Source: Psychrobacter aquimaris (GTDB lineage: Bacteria > Pseudomonadota > Gammaproteobacteria > Pseudomonadales > Moraxellaceae). Taken from it: a stretch of 64,000 nucleotides of DNA. Under the pieces are notes generated by a model. It was not told the DNA's origin. It made no database searches and worked only from the letters and a program-made list of their open reading frames with translations. The position numbers and the translations under genes were made by a program. The stretch is from contig NZ_JABASR010000010.1 in the NCBI RefSeq assembly GCF_016107525.1, positions 1 through 64,000 on the forward strand, given 5' to 3'. Shown one piece after another: positions 63,377-64,000 of the stretch. Position 1 is the first letter of the stretch. The number at the start of each line of letters is the position of its first letter.

Positions 63377-63703
63377 TTAAGCATCTTTTTTCTTGACCAC
63401 ATAACGATAGAGCGTGGCGCTGATTGGCGCATCATCATCGCCAGCGACCATTATTTCATCGGGATCGACGTTTAGATTTACATTTTCAGCCAGCGTTTCT
63501 TGCTGCACAAGCTCATGCCCCAAATGACGGCAGAAATTAGGAATGTCACGAGTGGTGGCTGGATCGGTGGCGAGTATTTCAATCACCTCGCCAGCATCAG
63601 CGTTACGGATGGTTCGATGCAGCATCATGACTGGCTCAGGGCAAATCAGCCCTTGAGTGTCTAAATGATGATTGATCGTCGTTTGCGTGGTAGAAGTGCT
63701 CAT
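63377..63703 (-). CDS. tusA: TusA-family sulfurtransferase
   Basis: 108 residues. [52 protein letters not shown] is the TusA/SirA fold (first and second halves read separately), with the persulfide-carrying Cys in CPEPV. TusA receives sulfur from IscS for tRNA thiolation and other pathways. A C-terminal extension of about 25 residues is acidic ([14 protein letters not shown]), beyond the usual about 80 residues. Start uncertain between ATG 63712 and ATG 63703. Monocistronic as far as visible. Confidence 0.85.
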   Translation of the reverse strand: MSTSTTQTTINHHLDTQGLICPEPVMMLHRTIRNADAGEVIEILATDPATTRDIPNFCRHLGHELVQQETLAENVNLNVDPDEIMVAGDDDAPISATLYRYVVKKKDA

Positions 63704-63780
63704 AATAGTCATTTAAATCGATAAGGTTAAAGTTTTTTGCGCTTCATCCGTTAGGATGTTTTTATCAGTGTGTTTTACAC

Positions 63781-64000
63781 TTATTCAGTGATTTCATGGT
63801 CTTTTTCTGCTTCTAGAAAATTAAAAAAGCGCTTGAAGCTCACTTTAAATAAAAATGCCACACCAAGCCAACAAGATAAGCCTAACCAGGCAGTATCAGC
63901 GAATAATAAGCCACCAACCAATATGATGGTCGATACGCCAATGCTCATGGCAATCATCGACGCTTGGTTTAAGCGATAACGATAAATTACTAGCGCATCA
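63781..64000 (-). CDS. C-terminal end of a membrane protein (partial, runs off the window)
   Basis: An open frame on the minus strand reads from the right edge to a TAA at 63781: about 72 residues with two hydrophobic helices (MSIGVSTIILVGGLLFADTAW and LGLSCWLGVAFLFKVSF in part) and a charged tail (FLEAEKDHEITE). It is interrupted only by the window end, so the rest lies beyond. The plus-strand frame at 63770-63979 is its shadow. No family recognised. Confidence 0.65.
   Translation of the reverse strand, partial: DALVIYRYRLNQASMIAMSIGVSTIILVGGLLFADTAWLGLSCWLGVAFLFKVSFKRFFNFLEAEKDHEITE

Noticed and set aside
1..64000. CRISPR arrays, tRNA, rRNA, prophage or transposase genes
   Set aside because: No regularly spaced 25-40 bp repeats, cloverleaf sequences, rRNA segments, phage structural genes or DDE transposase motifs were recognised. 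A tRNA finder was not run.

Overview
The window looks like chromosomal DNA of a gammaproteobacterium of the family Moraxellaceae, most likely Psychrobacter. The reasons are the moderately low GC content, the gene content (guaA, dnaJ-dapB, mpl, gshA, erpA, cbpA-cbpM, sstT, divergent pepA-holC and lptF-lptG, xerD, tusA), a lipoprotein lipase resembling the cold-active family V lipases described from Psychrobacter/Moraxella, and palindromic intergenic repeats. This is read from protein motifs; no database search was run. No rRNA, tRNA, CRISPR array, prophage or transposase was recognised.

Layout. 1-1.6 kb: the broken end of a reverse transcriptase (RT) gene lacking its YxDD catalytic motif, preceded on the minus strand by two near-identical 166-bp repeats that flank the start of a small two-helix membrane protein. 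1.6-8.7 kb: a cupin, a MalY/PatB-type C-S lyase, and a three-gene minus-strand set (FGGY kinase, GlpD-type dehydrogenase, alkyl-DHAP-synthase-like flavoenzyme) that could form an ether-glycerolipid or glycerol salvage route. 8.7-14.7 kb: a decayed membrane-protein gene, guaA with its terminator, then four poorly characterised genes. 14.7-22.8 kb: two MDR oxidoreductases, a DUF2157/DUF4401/GDYXXLXY membrane operon, a beta-helix lipoprotein and an Asp/Glu racemase. 22.8-32.2 kb: a MATE transporter, lipase, nitronate monooxygenase, a DsrE protein, a thioesterase, a YheT hydrolase, YigZ and RsuA, with two MITE-like palindromes and a short tandem repeat between genes.

32.2-46.9 kb: a DsbC-like protein preceded by a 16-bp-period repeat array, dnaJ, dapB, a miniature secretin-like protein, a fold-III decarboxylase, def, mpl, an NlpE-like lipoprotein, dsbB, gshA and erpA. 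46.9-64 kb: the ABC-F protein YheS, a short RlpA-like protein, cbpA-cbpM, sstT, holC-pepA, an isochorismatase-like hydrolase, lptFG, two methyltransferases, a TPR protein pair, xerD, tusA and a partial membrane protein at the right edge.

Shared themes are envelope and redox maintenance (DsbB, DsbC-like, NlpE-like, LptFG, Mpl, RlpA-like), chaperones (DnaJ, CbpA/CbpM), Fe-S and sulfur handling (ErpA, DsrE, TusA) and glutathione synthesis (GshA). Sites resembling the ParB-binding parS sequence occur at 31.2, 34.8, 36.1 and 49.0 kb. The first fits the general consensus fully, and together they suggest this segment lies in the origin-proximal part of the chromosome.
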